Of a stretch of DNA of 64,000 nucleotides, positions 12,101-27,100 are shown in pieces (the first letter of the stretch is position 1; the number at the start of each line of letters is the position of its first letter). A model generated the notes under the pieces. It had not been told where the DNA came from and did no database searches. It saw only the letters and a program-made list of their open reading frames with translations. Source of the DNA: Penelope pileata (Eukaryota > Chordata > Aves > Galliformes > Cracidae); NCBI GenBank assembly GCA_013396635.1, contig WBMW01000009.1:158630-222629 (forward strand). Reading direction: 5' to 3'. Position numbers and translations under genes: made by a program.

Positions 12101-15100
12101 TTCGAGTTGGAATTTCTGCTTACACCAATTTTGGTTTTGATGTGAGGACACAGAAAAAGCCCTCCCTGACTGCTGCCCACGCACTGTGCCACTGATGCTT
12201 ACCAGAGCGACAGCCTTTGCTCGATCTCTTTCAGAAAGCCTCGGTGAAACTCATAAATTGGGTCTATGTTAGAGAAGAGCAATGTCATCAGGCCTTCTGG
12301 CATAGCATTCTCCTTGATGACTGCACTGCGAAACCACTGCAGGAAGAACCATAAATCATGATTATTTTTTTTCCCACTTAAGAAATCTGTCACCAGCGAA
12401 GACATTTCTGCTTCTGCAGGGATGGGGAAGGAGAACGCATAGAGAAGCAGCAGGAAGGCAGAAGAAATATTTAGGGAAGACACAATCTGAGAAAGATGAA
12501 AAGACGTAAGTCCCTTCCAGACATTGCAAATCTGAGCTTATCACTGGCTCCAGACACAGGCATGTTTCTTCATGCAAGGAGGAGATGGCTGGTAACCACC
12601 CCAAACCACAGCGAACTACTGAGTGGCTGCCAAGGCTGGTGTTACACCACTGTTCATTTCAAGGCAGAACCACTGCTCTTTCACAAACTTTGTAGCCCTG
12701 CACAAGTTATTTAGTAGCTACAGACCCTGTTGTGTGTCACCTAGTACCCTTTTTTTTTTTTTTTAATCACTTCTAGGTCCCAGCTTTCCGGCAGGGACAT
12801 GAACATGACAACAATCCTCTGAGGTGTAAACTGCTGCCCAGTCTGTTAGGAGAAGTTCTGAGAAGTCTGTAAGAGGAATCTCAGTGAGATGATGCTGAAA
12901 GAAAAAGGACTAAACCTCTCAAAACTCCATGGCTCCTTAATATTCTTTGAAATTGTCATCGACTCTCATGATCTGAAGGCACAAAGCTTCACAAGGATAC
13001 CAACGCGATGATGGCTAGCTTGTAAGCAGCGCTGACAGCACAACATTTTTAGGGTATTCTTAAGGACCCTGCGTTCAGAATTTCAGAGAAACATCACAAT
13101 TATTTAAGTTGCAGCTACTTGAGCTAACAATAACAATCTAGGCAGGGTATCAGCTCTCCCACACGAGGAAGGCAGCAGCTACGTGGCTCAAGGATTACGC
13201 TCTGCCAGGGGACTTCTGTTACTTGGAAGAAATTCCAAGTTCTTCTAAATCAATGATCACAGACCTCAAGCAAAAAGAAAAGCATTAAGGAAAGTTTAAA
13301 ACCCTTACCACTGTAATAACTTCCAGGTCCTTTAAATAGGTCCGCTCTGTAGCAAGAATCTCCTTTGCTATGAAGTATGCCTTGTCAGTCGGGTAGCGCT
13401 GAAAGAGCACAGAACAGGCATTCAAACATAAATGCACCACGTATGACAAAGCACAAGCTCAAATCTTGCACACATCCTTGCTGTGAGAAAACAGAACGTT
13501 TGGTTACTAACAGGATTCCCAGTTCTGGATGGATCTGACAGAGCTGCAGGTGCATGGAAGGGGACCACAAAAAGATGACTGCGTGAACAACTTGAAAGAG
13601 GAAGAACATTTCTTGAGCTCTGCACGGGGGAAAGGCAAACCCCACACCATGAAACAGCTTTGCAGGCTCATGTGGTGATGTTGGGGAGGTCACAGCTCAG
13701 GCAGCGTTTGCTCACAGGCAGAAGGAAAGGAAAGCAGTCCAGGCTAAGGTTCAGTACCAAATCAGAAGCACATCCTGAGGAAGCAGAGTCATTCCTGCTT
13801 TGAATCTAGCAGCATCCACAGAGCTCACAGGCATTTTTGCCCCTCTCTTTTCAGAAAAAAAGCCACAACTTTCTGCAAGGTCCAGAGCATTACCTACCAC
13901 TCACCTGACCAATGAGTCAGCAACAGAGTGGCAGCCCCAGCAGTACAGCCACCTCTGGAGTAAGCTCATGGCTTGCAAAAGGAGACACTGCAATGCCTGC
14001 TGCTGAGGAAGCTGCAAGTGGAGCTCAAGTCCCCTACAGCTTGAAAAGGAGACATAGCACTGCTCTAAAAGTCCTGTTATGATCATAAAAAATGGGTGGA
14101 GGGCTGATGTACAGTGTGTGGTGGTGCTGTGTAAAGAACTCAGGAACGATGGACCTTATACACTAACAACCATTAGCTCTATGCTACTCCCTAGGCTGGT
14201 AAATTATCTTACTTCAGAAGATATCTTTGTGGTGACAGCACTTTGCACAGACAGCACAGTCCAACAAGCTGACACAGGTTAAACATGAGAGTAGTCAGCA
14301 AAGAGAAGGCCAGGCTTAACATCAGCGTGTGCCATCATTTTTCATTACTGAATCAGCCAAAAGCAGCTGGTTCCCAGAACCAAGAGCTGCCTCTCCTCGC
14401 AGCCTTCCAACACACCACTCTGACGAGAATCACCTCCAACATTCCACTTGCTTTCAAGTGCCCTTTCAAACAGTTTCAGCACAAGGATGAGCTTTTCTCC
14501 ATTCTAATGGAGCACTGTTCCAGTCCAAAAGGAGCCAAGCATACTGCTCCTGTTTTATAGGAAATACACCAACAGTTTCCCCAGAATAGCTCTTCTTGGG
14601 ACACATCTTTTGCTTCCATCACAAGGTATTCAGGACAGGTTGTGAGAAGAGCTCCCTGCTGCCCTCGGGCCCTCTGCAGCGAGTCCCTGCTAGAGCACCA
14701 GGAGGTCCTGCCAGCAACAGACCCCAGCCCCCCAGCACCAACAGGGCAGTGTAACTAACAGCAAGGCAGAAGTGTATCTTCAGCACCGGAGTTCTTAACA
14801 TTAACAACCCCACAGTCCAACCAAACCCCACAAAACACAACGGGGTCAACATTCAGTGAGCAGAAAGCGTATTGCCTCACCTGAAACGACAACTTCTCTC
14901 CCTAAGCACGTTCTCTGCAGTGCCATTAGCTCACCTTCCGTTTCATTTCGTCATCCTCTTCTATCCTGGCACCGCCAGCGTCGCTGAGGACAGGACTCAG
15001 GAGAGGAGACGAACCCTGGCCAGCTGCGTTCAGGTTCACCGGGAACGCCGGGTTCAGGCCCAGGGGACTCTTCAGCACGAGGGAGGAGAGCTCAGAATGG

Positions 15101-18100
15101 TCCACTGGGAGGCCTGGAGGGGAAGAGAACCAGAAGATGGAGTGGAAACGAACAGAAAAAAATGTTTTGAATATATTGTATCTACAGCTACCCATTGCTG
15201 GTGTAAACCATAATTAATTACTATCTCACTTTTTTCTTTAAAGAAAGCAACGTACATCCAAATACTTCAGTGTGTTTCTCAAAGTAAACAGTTCTCTGTG
15301 CAAACCAACTGTTCTGTGGCAGTGCAGGAAGGACAAACACCTCCAGAACTGCATCCAGGGACAGAGATCAATTGTGTGCAGTCTGGGAAAAAGTGCCCAA
15401 ATCCCACTGGATTTTGTGGAGTAACAGAGTTCACAGCGTAGGACTATACTGCAAACAGCAGGAACACATCTTTTCATTTTTCCTTTTCTAAAGTAAGAAT
15501 TACTTTTCACCTCAGAGGAAAGTTGGAACAAATCATGGTGCTACTTGCCAGAAAAAATCCAGAGGACAAAGTCAGTTAAAAATACATGCAGAATTCAGTG
15601 AGTCTCCAGAACTGTACTGATGGGGGAGGAAAACAGTTCTCTACGAACAGGGACCGTGTCATGGATTCATTCCTGGCCCTTCCACTACGAATGCAAATGG
15701 AACAACCCACTGCTCTCAGGAAAGCCCTTCTGCAGCACAGCCAGGGCAAGGATTTCCACTGGATGGTTACAACCTCACTGCCCAGCAAAGCACATCTGGA
15801 AGAGGAGCAGCGTGCCCTCCTTTGCTCTGAATTGCTGATTTCTCATCTTTTTGTTTGTTTGTGGAGCCTGTGAAGGTTTCCAACACCTCAGGCACTGCTG
15901 CAGCGGGTCTACAGCCCACGAGCAGCAGCTGCTCTCCCCTCCTCTGCAGACTCCTCAGACACAGCATGCAGACCCCAGGCAGCTCTGCAGTGAGCAGGGC
16001 TCTTCAGAATCCCCTCTTTAGGACCAAGTTAGGAGACACTGAGTATTCACGCTATGACCATAGCACTGCTACTTAACATCAACTTTGTTTTTCTTTCTGA
16101 TCTTCCGTATGGCAAATAGCCACGCTCACAGGACTCCCCAGCACCACTTGCTTTGCATTCCAAGCAGGAAGTTAAGAGCTGAGCCACCTGACCAAAGGCA
16201 AACAGAAAACCAACAGCAAAGCCAAACCCTGAACTCCTCCGAGCCAGCACTGGGCTCAGCCCATCATCGACATGCTCTGCACCTCCGAGGTGCCCTGCAG
16301 CTCACACAACTCATTTTCTCCTCTTGAAATCACAAATCTCTGTCTCCCAGGGAACCCCCACCTGCCCTCAGCCAGAGGGCTGGCACCTGCAAGGCTCCCT
16401 TCTCTATCACCACTCGCGCTCCAGATTCAACGCTGCACCAGGTCTACACGTGACCTCTGCGTTAACCCGAGTCACTCTCTTCCTGTTGTCAGGCTACTTA
16501 GAAACCATCTAAAAAGTCAAAAAAATAAAAATAAACAACCCCCCCCTGTGCACAGCCAGCATCCTTTGGCAGAGGGGCTGGAGGAGGCTGCGTTTCCCCC
16601 CTCATTTTCCCCCGCAGGAGCTGCAGCGCAGTTGGGGCAGGACAGCGAGGAGGAAGCTCAGCGCATATTTTCACATTGACAAATGCAGGAAGCTAAACAG
16701 TGCTGCGCTCGGTCACCTGGAAGAGATTCAGCTGATGGAGGCTGCAGTTAACTGTTAACACTCTCGGCATGCGAAGGCACGTGTCCTTCTGCCTGTGCAT
16801 TCCTCCACGCCAGCGACTTTCTACCAAGGCAGGAAAGCAAGAACCTGACACTTGTTTCACCTCCACCGGGACAATGGGAAGGCTGCTTTTATGCAGCAAG
16901 GATGGTGAAACAGCAGCTCCCAAAGCAAACAGCCAGCTGTGCTATCGGGGCGAGGAGCTGCTTTAAATCCTCTCCCACAGCAGCCACGCTAACTGGGTCA
17001 AGGGCGAACCGCTGCCCCGACACCGGGCAGCACAGCGATGGCACTGAGCACGGAAGGTTCTGCCTGTTGCAGTCACATTGCTCTGGGTTTCACTTTTACC
17101 TCCGGCAGGAGACAGCCAGTAAATCCATTTAACCACTTGCTTAGCTGATACTGGGATCCCCGTTCCCTGAGCAAATCCCAAAAACGAGAGGCACATTAGC
17201 CCTGTCGAGAAGCCATGACCACGACCCCAGGCACAAAGGCAGAGGGTTTTGGCTTTTTCCTTCTTTCCCTGTTGGAAGCATGCTGTTTAAATGTCTGACA
17301 CAAACAGATCAGGGCAGATGAGCACACACCCAGACTCCCCTCCTCCCCAGGGCCGTGCAGGTTGCTCTGGGCCAGCAGTGAGGTGTCAGCAGCTCTGCAG
17401 CCCCTCGGGGCAGGATGGGGTGGGCAGGAGCCAGCCACGGCCAGGAGAGCTGCTGCCTTCTGTGGGTGTGCAACACAAACCTCCTTACCAGTGCAGGTCT
17501 GGGTGGGAAGGAGCAGCCAGGTGTCCCAAGTCGGGGACAGAAACCCATTCCCTACGCTTTCGTCCTCAAATAAAAACCTGAAATCTGCTTTCAGTGGGGA
17601 GAAGGGTTTCTGTGCAGTGATGTCAGCAGGCAGCCAGACCCTCAGGCACACGGCTGTGTGCTGCACTTGACAAATTCCTGCTTTCACATCACATACAAAC
17701 ACACTTCACGAAAAATTGAAGCACGTGACAGTTCAGTGCAACATCCCACACTCTCTAAAGACCTTCTAGAACACCAATACTTTTGGTTTACTTAGGCAAA
17801 CAAAACCAGGGTTTCATTAAAAGACCAGAATGAGTACAACTGGAAAGAAAAAAAAGTGACATCTAGCAGAAACCATTCCAAAAGCACTGCTGGGCTGATG
17901 AGCACAGCCACGCACATCAGTGAGGGTGCCAGCCTTATCTTTCACAGCTACCATGTAATAGTGTCATTTTTTTAAATTATTGTTTAGGCTGCCTTCTTTT
18001 GTCCAGCTATAAAAGTGGGAAAGCCTCCATCTGATTTCTAAGATTTAAAACATTTAGCCACTCTATATTTAGTGATCTTCGGTGTGTACAGATGCAAAGA

Positions 18101-21100
18101 TTCAAAATCAAATTTGAAAACAAAAGAACTTCAGAGTATTACACAGAACCAGTCACGGAAGGGTCATCACTGGATTGTTTCAGAGATGTTCTTAAAACAC
18201 AAAATTTAAGCAGCAGCTGCTAGAACCATTACCTTACCTTGTATTTTCTTCAACAGTGCTTGAACGCATCCCTCTCACTGACATTATTAAAGATAACATG
18301 CATCTGTGGGGTTTTTATGTTTGCTTTAGCTTTTTTCCTTTTGGTTTATTTACATTTTTAATGGCATCTGTTCAAATTAGCATCTATATCCAAAATCCAT
18401 TTGTAATAACCTAGAATTTTCCACGGGGGAGAAGCTACACACTTGTTATGCCCCCTGTTCCCAGAATTACTGCAGGGATCCTCTCTAACCTGCCGGACCT
18501 CTCACAGGGAATTCTCTTCTTTGCCCACCGCAAGCTCAGAGGTGTGGGTAGTGGAGGGACATTTTGGAAAACCACTTCCTGCCATGAGGAACTCAGCACT
18601 CGTTCCTGAGCACGCTGGCAGAAAGCACGGGGCAGCCAGGCTGGGACTCGTCACTAAGCTGGGCTTGGTGCCGCCGCGGGGAGCCGTGCTGGGAGATGCT
18701 GCCACCTCACTGGTCAAGCTTCAAGGGTGAAAAGGAAGCAAGACACGGAAAGTTACAGCTAGCTTCTGTGAAAAGAAAAGACAAGCACAAGATGAGAACC
18801 ACCAGCTAGACTGCATTGAGCCATAGCACTAACTTGCAGCAGCTGAACCATCAGCACCCTCTGCAGCACAGCTGATGGGAACAGCCAGGGGTTCCGCCTG
18901 AGTGGTTGATTCATGGCAGGTACATTTTTCCCTCGATTCTACGTAAAAATTGGTTGAACTTTGCAGGGAAAACAGTTCACCAAATTCAGCCCCTGTAATA
19001 AAGGAATAGGACACGGTGAGTTCTAACCCCTCCTGGTATTCCAAAGAGAAGCAGTGGCAATTTTGTTCAATAGTTCTGCCTGGAAGGAAACCAAAATTTT
19101 TGGAGTGGGTGTTTTTATTGTTTGCTAACTCAGCAGATATCAGATGGAGAACAACTCCAACAAATGCACATCTTCAGACTAGCTCAGAAACCTGCTCAGT
19201 TGACTTAGACACATAGTACTGACTTTTTGTAAGCAAACGTTCACGTGAACAAGGAAAAAATTCACCCACATATTGGTCACAGATTCCTGAAGAACTTTGA
19301 AGCTAGGAAATAGGAAGCGATCTAATTGCCTGCATACCCTGTGCTTAGAATAAAGGATAGGTCTTCTATAAAAACAAACACAGAAAAGACAGCCCAAGGG
19401 ACAAACCCAGTTTAAAAGACAACGCAGCCACAATAAGATTCCACCCTAGGAATTATGTTCAGCTTTTAGTCCCATTTCTATCCCAAACAAAAGGTCTGCA
19501 CAAGACAGTAACCTGAAAAACACACACCAATATTTGGCTGTGCTCTGCTTTCAACAAAGGTATGTAAGAGGGAAACTGCCTTGGGAAATCTGGCAATGAA
19601 ACTCTAAGATGCCTTGGCTAGGAGAACAAATATTTATTCTATTTCAAACGCAAGGGTAATGAAAAATAAAGCTAAAAAGCCCAAGGTGTCATTTATATCA
19701 AAGTTTTCCTTATTTTATTGCATAAACAATTAGAATTATGAATTAGTACAAATCTGTAGGTTCATAACCAGCAATCCCAATAGACACAAAGATATTAAAA
19801 GTCCCAACATGTAATTCAATAAAACATTTATGGTATAAAAGTTCAAGAGATCAATCAAGAAATTCCAGCCTTCTTTGTTTTCTTAATGTAATCCTTTCCT
19901 GAAAAGGGTAGCACCTGTTTTGACTGGGGAGTCACGCTAACCAAGGCATGTGTATCTCTGTACACAGTGAAAAATAGGCATTTCTGGTTTCTTACCACGC
20001 TGCAGAACTGTCACAAAGCACACTCTTGGGATGCCAGCTGAGCCTTGCACGTTCAAACAGCAGTAGGATATCGTGACTTTGACAAATGTGTGGCAACACC
20101 TTCCCACAAAGAGGTCCAACGAGCTGTGCTCCACAGCTACAGCTCGCGCTGTGGACTAACCCTGTGCCAGCCCACGAGCACTAACAAATTAAGTGGATTT
20201 CAGGATGTCTTTGGAACCATAAGTCTCCCCATATTCATACATACAGTGTATATGTATGCCCACACATATACACACAGCATCTGTGACAAGTTTGCTGTAG
20301 GACCTACTAAAAACTACAGCTAAAAGACTACAGTGAGAACTGGATTGCATTTTCACTCACTCGATCAATACCTGATAATTATGGCTTAGAATTTTTTGCA
20401 AAATGACAATAATGGGAATGACTTACCGACAGGTTTGCATCAAATTGCATAGAGAAGTGACTTGTATGAGCATCCCACAAAGTCTTACCCTTACTGAGAT
20501 TTGCAGCTGAACAGAAACTACCACCACCACAGAGAGAAACCACCAAGCAAAAAATAAAAAAACACCCTTAAACAAAACCACCTATGACCACAATACACAG
20601 GAAAAAGGAAATTGATAGTTGCTATTACCCAGCAGCAAAGAAATTCACTGGAAATTAAAGTGAAAGTGGAGAGCAAGTTGCCCTGTTCCGTTCTAAGATA
20701 AAATATGGTGATTCCTGGGAAATATACAGCAAGCAATACTCTAATAATGAAGGAGTATTTCAAAATTACAAAGTACACAGGCAATAATACAGGCTAGGAA
20801 GGCTTACCAATGTTTAACCAGGTTGCTGGTAGGTCAGAGAATATTCTGTGACCAGTGTTCTGTGCAAATCAATAGCTCCACTAACTACACACACACGAAG
20901 ACAAGAAGTTCTCCTGTAGTGCTTGACATTAACGAATGCATTTGAGTGTAAACAGCTGTAAATAGGCACATTCAGCACTACAGGTGCAGACTGCCTTACC
21001 CACTGAAGACATCCATGTCTTCTAGTCACATCGCGAGGCGCGCGTTGAGTACCACGAGAGAGCTACATCTATCAGCCTAACGCATCTGGGAAAGCCACTG

Positions 21101-24100
21101 ATAAGGACAAACCTCCCGTGGCTGCATGGATCTGGTAAAATAGGACTGTATTTATACAGGCAGCCTGGAACAGAACAAACCTGAAAGCCCCAGTGGCTCT
21201 TGCTGCTGGAAAAACGTGGCACTGAAAGCCACAACAGATCCACGTACCTCAAACAGCATGATGCCCGTCCTGGCCTCACAGATGGGGCCAGAAAGCAGTG
21301 AGGAAGGAACATACCTCCACGAGTGACCAAGGTAGGGAGAGAAGATGCCCATTCACTCGTCACAGAGAAGTGAAGCTTGCCACCCAGGCTTTCACCTGCT
21401 CCCACCACATCTCCTCCAGTTCCTCCTCCTCAAGGTGAGCATCCATAAAGATCTTCCCATTTTTCCTACGTAATCTCCATCACAAAGTAAATCTGAACTC
21501 ATCCTCCTAGGAGAAGTCAAGAAGCAGCTTTTCTCACAGCTTTCCTGCTATGATAAAAATTCTACTTACGAACTAAATTTTCTCCTCTGTTGTGCCTAGA
21601 TGGAAAACCACAAATAAAATAAAACAGCCAACCATGCAACTATAGCTTCAGAAGCCATTTAGCTTTAAAAATCAGAAAAGGGCAGAAAAAATCCACAAGA
21701 GCCATACGCTATCAGTTACCAACAGCAAAGATATAACCAGCAGGTGCCAGGGGCACAGGAAGCAGTCCTGAACTCCCACAGTAAGAGCACTCCAGCAGAC
21801 TAATCAGCTAGTACCGAGCTCTGTAGCAACTTTGAAGGATCCAGGCTGTATCTGAGAAGCATCTGCTTGCTTTCCACACTTGGAAATGAGAAAGCAGCAG
21901 ACTGTTTGCAAGTATACCACAGTGTGCAATCCTAGCAAAGGATATCGATTTGTAGGTGCTGACCAGCACTGCCTTGATGCAAGCATCCCTAACTCAGATA
22001 TAAAGCAGAGTCAGAAGATGGGAAAGGTCTGTGTGCCTGGTGATACACTTAACTAAACTCTGAACAGCTCCATACCTGGGTCAAGGCTGCCCTTCCCCAC
22101 ACCCCTTGCCCCAGCCTGTCCTCTCCTATGGTTCCACACACCTTGCTCTAAGCTGAGGGACTCAGACCGTAGCATCTCCAGCTCCTTTAGGACACAGAAC
22201 GGGCATGACATTAAGGCCCTTGCTATTACAATAAAAAAAAAAAATCCCTGAGATTTGAAATTGTCAACAGAAGATCTGCATAGTTGCAAAATACAAGGAG
22301 AAGAAAAATACTAAAGACACCTTTTAGGACTATCTGCTCTGCAAGAATTCTTAGTAAGCCTTCTCTCAGGATTACTAAGCACGCTTATTGAAGACACACC
22401 AACAAACTTTTCTCTTCTGAAGATCTTAACTTCTTTTGAAATGCTAGGGAATTTAGCGGGATTTATTCCCATATGAAGCAACTGTAACACATTTGGAGAG
22501 AATACTTGTGACTGAGGCACCAAACATAAAACAGAGGCACACGTGGTTATATGAAAATAGCTTAATCTTGATTTTTTTTTTTTTTAAAGATGAAAGAAAT
22601 TAAAGGCCACCTTCTAAGTCTTTATCGACGTTATTTGCTCCTGACTGTAAGAAAGTCAGCAGAAAGAAGCTGTTTTTCTGTTTTTCAAGTTATACAATGC
22701 CATTGTGGGAAGGAAACCAGACAAACAGCCCAAAACAGACTGCAGGGTACCACTTTTGACACAGCTGAAGACCTCCTCCAAGTGCCTATTTACAAATGTC
22801 ACATCCATGACGTGATCTCCACAGGTATGCATAAAGTCAAATGAAGAGCTAGAATACACATTCAATACATATATTAAAAAAAACTTATAAAAAAAACCGC
22901 ACCAATTAAACAGCTGCACATTCCTGGAAGTCCAAACTAGCAGAGTGTTCTAAATGTACTTTGATTTTCTGTGCCACTGGAGAAGGTGACAAGATTCTAA
23001 TGGAACAGCAGTGATTCCATTCAAACACAACATCCGCAATACTAAGTGCCATGAAAAATAATCATGCCTTGGTAAATACTAAACTAGAAGAAATCAAAGG
23101 ATGTTTTACCTCCTCATGTTCTACCACATTGAGAGGAATTCCCTTGAACTTCTAGTTATCAGAAGTCTGTGAAATAATGATTTTTTTTTATAAGATTGAC
23201 TAAAGAATGAAGGTCTTTTAACAATATATCAAGACCAAGCCCATATGAGTAATATTGAGTATAAAACTATGCTTATCACTGTAAGCTGCTTATTCTGAGA
23301 CATTGTTTGTACTAGTACTGCACTATCTCCTCCTTTAAAAAAAAAAAAACATATTTTAAAGAAAAATTTAAAGCTTTCATCAGATTTACCTCCACCTGTC
23401 TTCCCGAAATCAAGCAGATTTTTATGAGCTAGTTTGTAATCACTTTTATGCAGCATAACAAGGAGGAAAAAAAGAAGAGACAAAAATGCAATGCAGATTA
23501 AGTGCTTTCATAGCCTATGTATGCATCTCCAAACTACTGCCAAGCAGAAGGGTACTTGTTTGTTGCTGGACTGCTGAAGGCACTTCGTAGTCAGAAAATA
23601 TAATGATTGTCTTCACAAGCTTTGTTGGCTCCCATTTTCATTTGATCACGTTGCATAGTTTCAAAACTACCCTTTAAGTTGACTCGAAGATTGTCTTTTT
23701 TTCTTTTGATTGTAGGGAAAAAAAAACAAACCTCTTGCTGCAGTGCAGAGCAACAGCTAATGTACTGGATGTAGCTGTTTGTTAACAAGCATCTGCAAAA
23801 ATGACTTGTAATCAGCAACAGCATACTGTATCACCCTAACAGACATGTTCATAGCCAAAAAAATCCTTCAATATACTGTAATTTGTGATAAACCTGCATG
23901 AGCAAGCTGGTGGTTCTTACTGTCTCTGAAATCAGTGTTTTTTCCTAAATGCATTATTTTGCAAACATCACAGCCTGTTATGACACAGTCTGGATGTAGT
24001 GTGATGCACATGATGCAGAACCAGAGTTAGCATGCTTTAAGGGAACTGACGAGATACAGGAAGAAAAAAACCAACTGTGGTATGTGATTTAAAACCTAGC

Positions 24101-27100
24101 CACTGGATTAGCTTCCTTGTTTAAAGTGACTGACACTACAGCCTTCTGACTTCTACGTCTGAACAGCTCAGAGGAATCCACCACAAAAATCAAGAGTCAA
24201 TGACTGGCATGCGTCTTCTCTGTCCAGTCTTCTTGAGTGAGATTTTTTAAATTATTCTGAAAGTCAAAAGCAAAGTTCTCACCAGTTGCTTGAGTAAAAG
24301 GATTACTAAAGAACAGGTTTGCATCCAGCGGGGCGGCAGTTTCAGAGTCCCAGGAGTCTGTATCTGTACTGCTAGAGTCTTCGGTGGTGGTAGGGGGGTA
24401 GCTCAGCTGCTCCAGCTGATCAATGATGTCAGTGAACTGGAAGGCTGAGCTGGACTCGGAGCGCACGGAGTAGGCTGGGAAGTTCACCATGGAGCTCGCC
24501 TCCGAGTGGTTAGCAGAGCTGTACGTGTTCAAGGAGGACGTACCATTGAGTGGCAAGTTGTTGAGGGAGCTGCTCTCAGACCGGTTGTTGATGAGCGAGC
24601 TTGTTTCAGAAGGGCTCAGCAGGCTTTGCATTCGGCTTGCTTGTGCCTTAACCTCAAACAGCTCCGAGGTGTCGGATGGTCTCTCGTTGCCGTTGAAATC
24701 ACTCCCTTCTTCAAATTCAAACTCATCTTCCATATTCATATCTACTGCTTCTGTTGAGTACCTGTCAGGGCTCGACTGAGGAGACGCTGTGTTTTGTTGA
24801 AGGGCATCCTTAGTTAAGCCTCGAGACTCTGATCCACGCTTAGAAAAATCAGAGCCCTTTAAATCCAAACCGCTGTACACGTACGAAAATGCCTCAGAGC
24901 CCCCCGCAAAGAAGGAAATTTCTGCGGGGTCATCATCAATAAACTCCTCCGACACCTGTAACTGTGAATTTGCCAATGTTAAAAGAGGGGCACCCCTACT
25001 GCAGTGCTGATGCTCTTTTTCAGCAACAAAAACACCTGTGGTAAAGTCATCCTCATCATTGTCATTTTTACAAAGAGCAGCCCTATTCTCCTTGCTGCTC
25101 TTCTCTACATCTAGATCTAAACCACAACCACTCTCAACGACAGGACAAGTAGGGTTACAGTTTCCTGCAACACTACCAAACCCAACACCTTGGAATGACT
25201 GGAACATGGGAGATCCAGGCTGCTGCATCAGCTTCCTCCCCGTTTCTTCCGCGGGCGTTGGGGTGTTTTTTTCTGGAATCCTTGTGTATGGCGCTCGGGG
25301 CTCCAAAGAGGAAGGGCTGCTTTCTGCAAAGATGGGCAGGACAGCAGGAGCGGCCGAGGAATGAACGGAGTGGAAGGGGACAGCTGCTGAGGCAGGAGAC
25401 CCCGGGGCTCTCAAGCCCTCAGTGAACGCGACACTCTGAGGGAAAGAGAGTAAAAACAGAGCAGGTGACAGGATGAACTCAAGACTTCCACAAAAAGCAG
25501 CTAGATAGTAATTGAACACAAATTGATCCTCTGAAATAGTAACACGCCAGGAGCTACCACAGCTTCTCAGTCAAACTGAACTCTGAAAAGGAAATTATTC
25601 ACTGTAGACTCCATTAGGTACAACTATCAAAAATGATACCCCTTGCAAAAAAAAAAAAAAGAAGAAGAAAACTACGCATCAGGAGCAAAGATTAAATTGT
25701 GAAGCTGATTCTAGACAAGCACTTCACTCTACCACATTCCTATACAGTCATCTTGGAAAGCTGGCTGTCAGCTTCACCAACCACCCTCTCTGGAGCCATA
25801 CAGAACTGACCTGCTTTGGCACATCTGCGTTTGAAGTGTGAGTGGACACTCTGACTTTGCTGTGTCTCCTGCAGAAAAAAGAGCATCCTGTGAGTATCCA
25901 AGTATCAGCCAGCCTTCTCCCTTCCCCGTGCAGCTACTTGCATTCTAATAGCCAATAACAAAGTCTCAAGATGTATTTTATTATGTTCTGTTAATAACTA
26001 ATTCGTGGTTTAAAAATTCGTAACAGTTCTAAATCAAGTAACACAGAATAGTAAGAAACATACAGAAAATGGCATAAAGTAAGATCCAGATCATTTGTAA
26101 CACTGAAGGAGAGCTCAAAAGCAATGCTGGGCAGAAGGACAGATTAAACAGCACATTTATTTTGGTTCCTTCCTTTGTCATCAGTAGAAATATCTAACTC
26201 ATTCTGGTTTTGCAACTATTCATTTGTAACCTGTAACAATTCTACAAATGATTGATATTTCAGTCAACATTTCAGCTATGGCTGATTTATAACATTCTGT
26301 ATGTTAAACCCCCAGAAGCAGCATCCTGCATCACAGCCACACTAAGATTCATTCTATGGCAATCACTTCCTAGAAAATCAAGATGCCAGAAAATCACAGA
26401 ATCATTTATGTTGGATCAAGTCCAACCATCAACCTAACACTACCAAGTTACACTGTCATACAGGAAAGGTGCCCAACTGTAGCCCAAGACACTAAAAATA
26501 TTATTAATAGTAGATTACAGAAAAAATTCTGAAATTTCTATTAAAATCTTATAAACTTTCAGATGCACAACTAAGCAGAGTTTCCTACCTGCAGACAGAT
26601 TTCATAGTCAAGTTTAAATGACACAATTTCATAATTAAAATGTACATTCTTTATATGTTTAGAAATGAATGAATATTTAAGGTCACAGTTTCAGACTTGC
26701 AGAACTCAAGTTCAATTATGTGCTCTACCACAAGCTCCTTGTGTAATTTTAGACAGAGTATTCTCCATGCTTCCATTTCTCACCTGTACATTACTATACA
26801 CAAAGCCAAAAAGGGTAAGTACATAACTGAGTGTTATTTAAAATTTCATTGCTATGCATCGCATCCTGCTTCAGGTATCAGCAAGCATCAATGATATTCA
26901 ACATCGGTATTTGGTTTGTTCTCAGGACATCTGCACAAGAGAAATGACCCACTACTGCCCATGGATGCAAGCTGTATGACGTTCTGGAAGTAAAAATATG
27001 ATGAAATCATGTTCACAAACCGGGAACTAGGACAACATCCTTTTGGATTTAAGCTTGAGTTTGATGTTATTGCCTCAGCTGTTCTTCAATATCCTTTTAT

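Larger units (their letters stand above)
10470..14934 (-). other. FARP2: Introns between exons 17 and 13
   Basis: Three introns separate the DH exons. They are unique sequence with T-rich stretches (for example 12751-12764) and no repeat family that I can name. Open frames here lack matching splice phases. Confidence 0.55.

Noticed and set aside
17196..17702. 168-codon minus-strand frame in the GC-richer intron patch
   Set aside because: No phase-matched splice sites and no homology to the FARP2 linker. Treated as chance.
18443..18730. Open frames on both strands near a GC-rich CCGCCGCGGGG
   Set aside because: Considered as a linker exon of FARP2, but neither the sequence nor the phase fits between exons 12 and 13.
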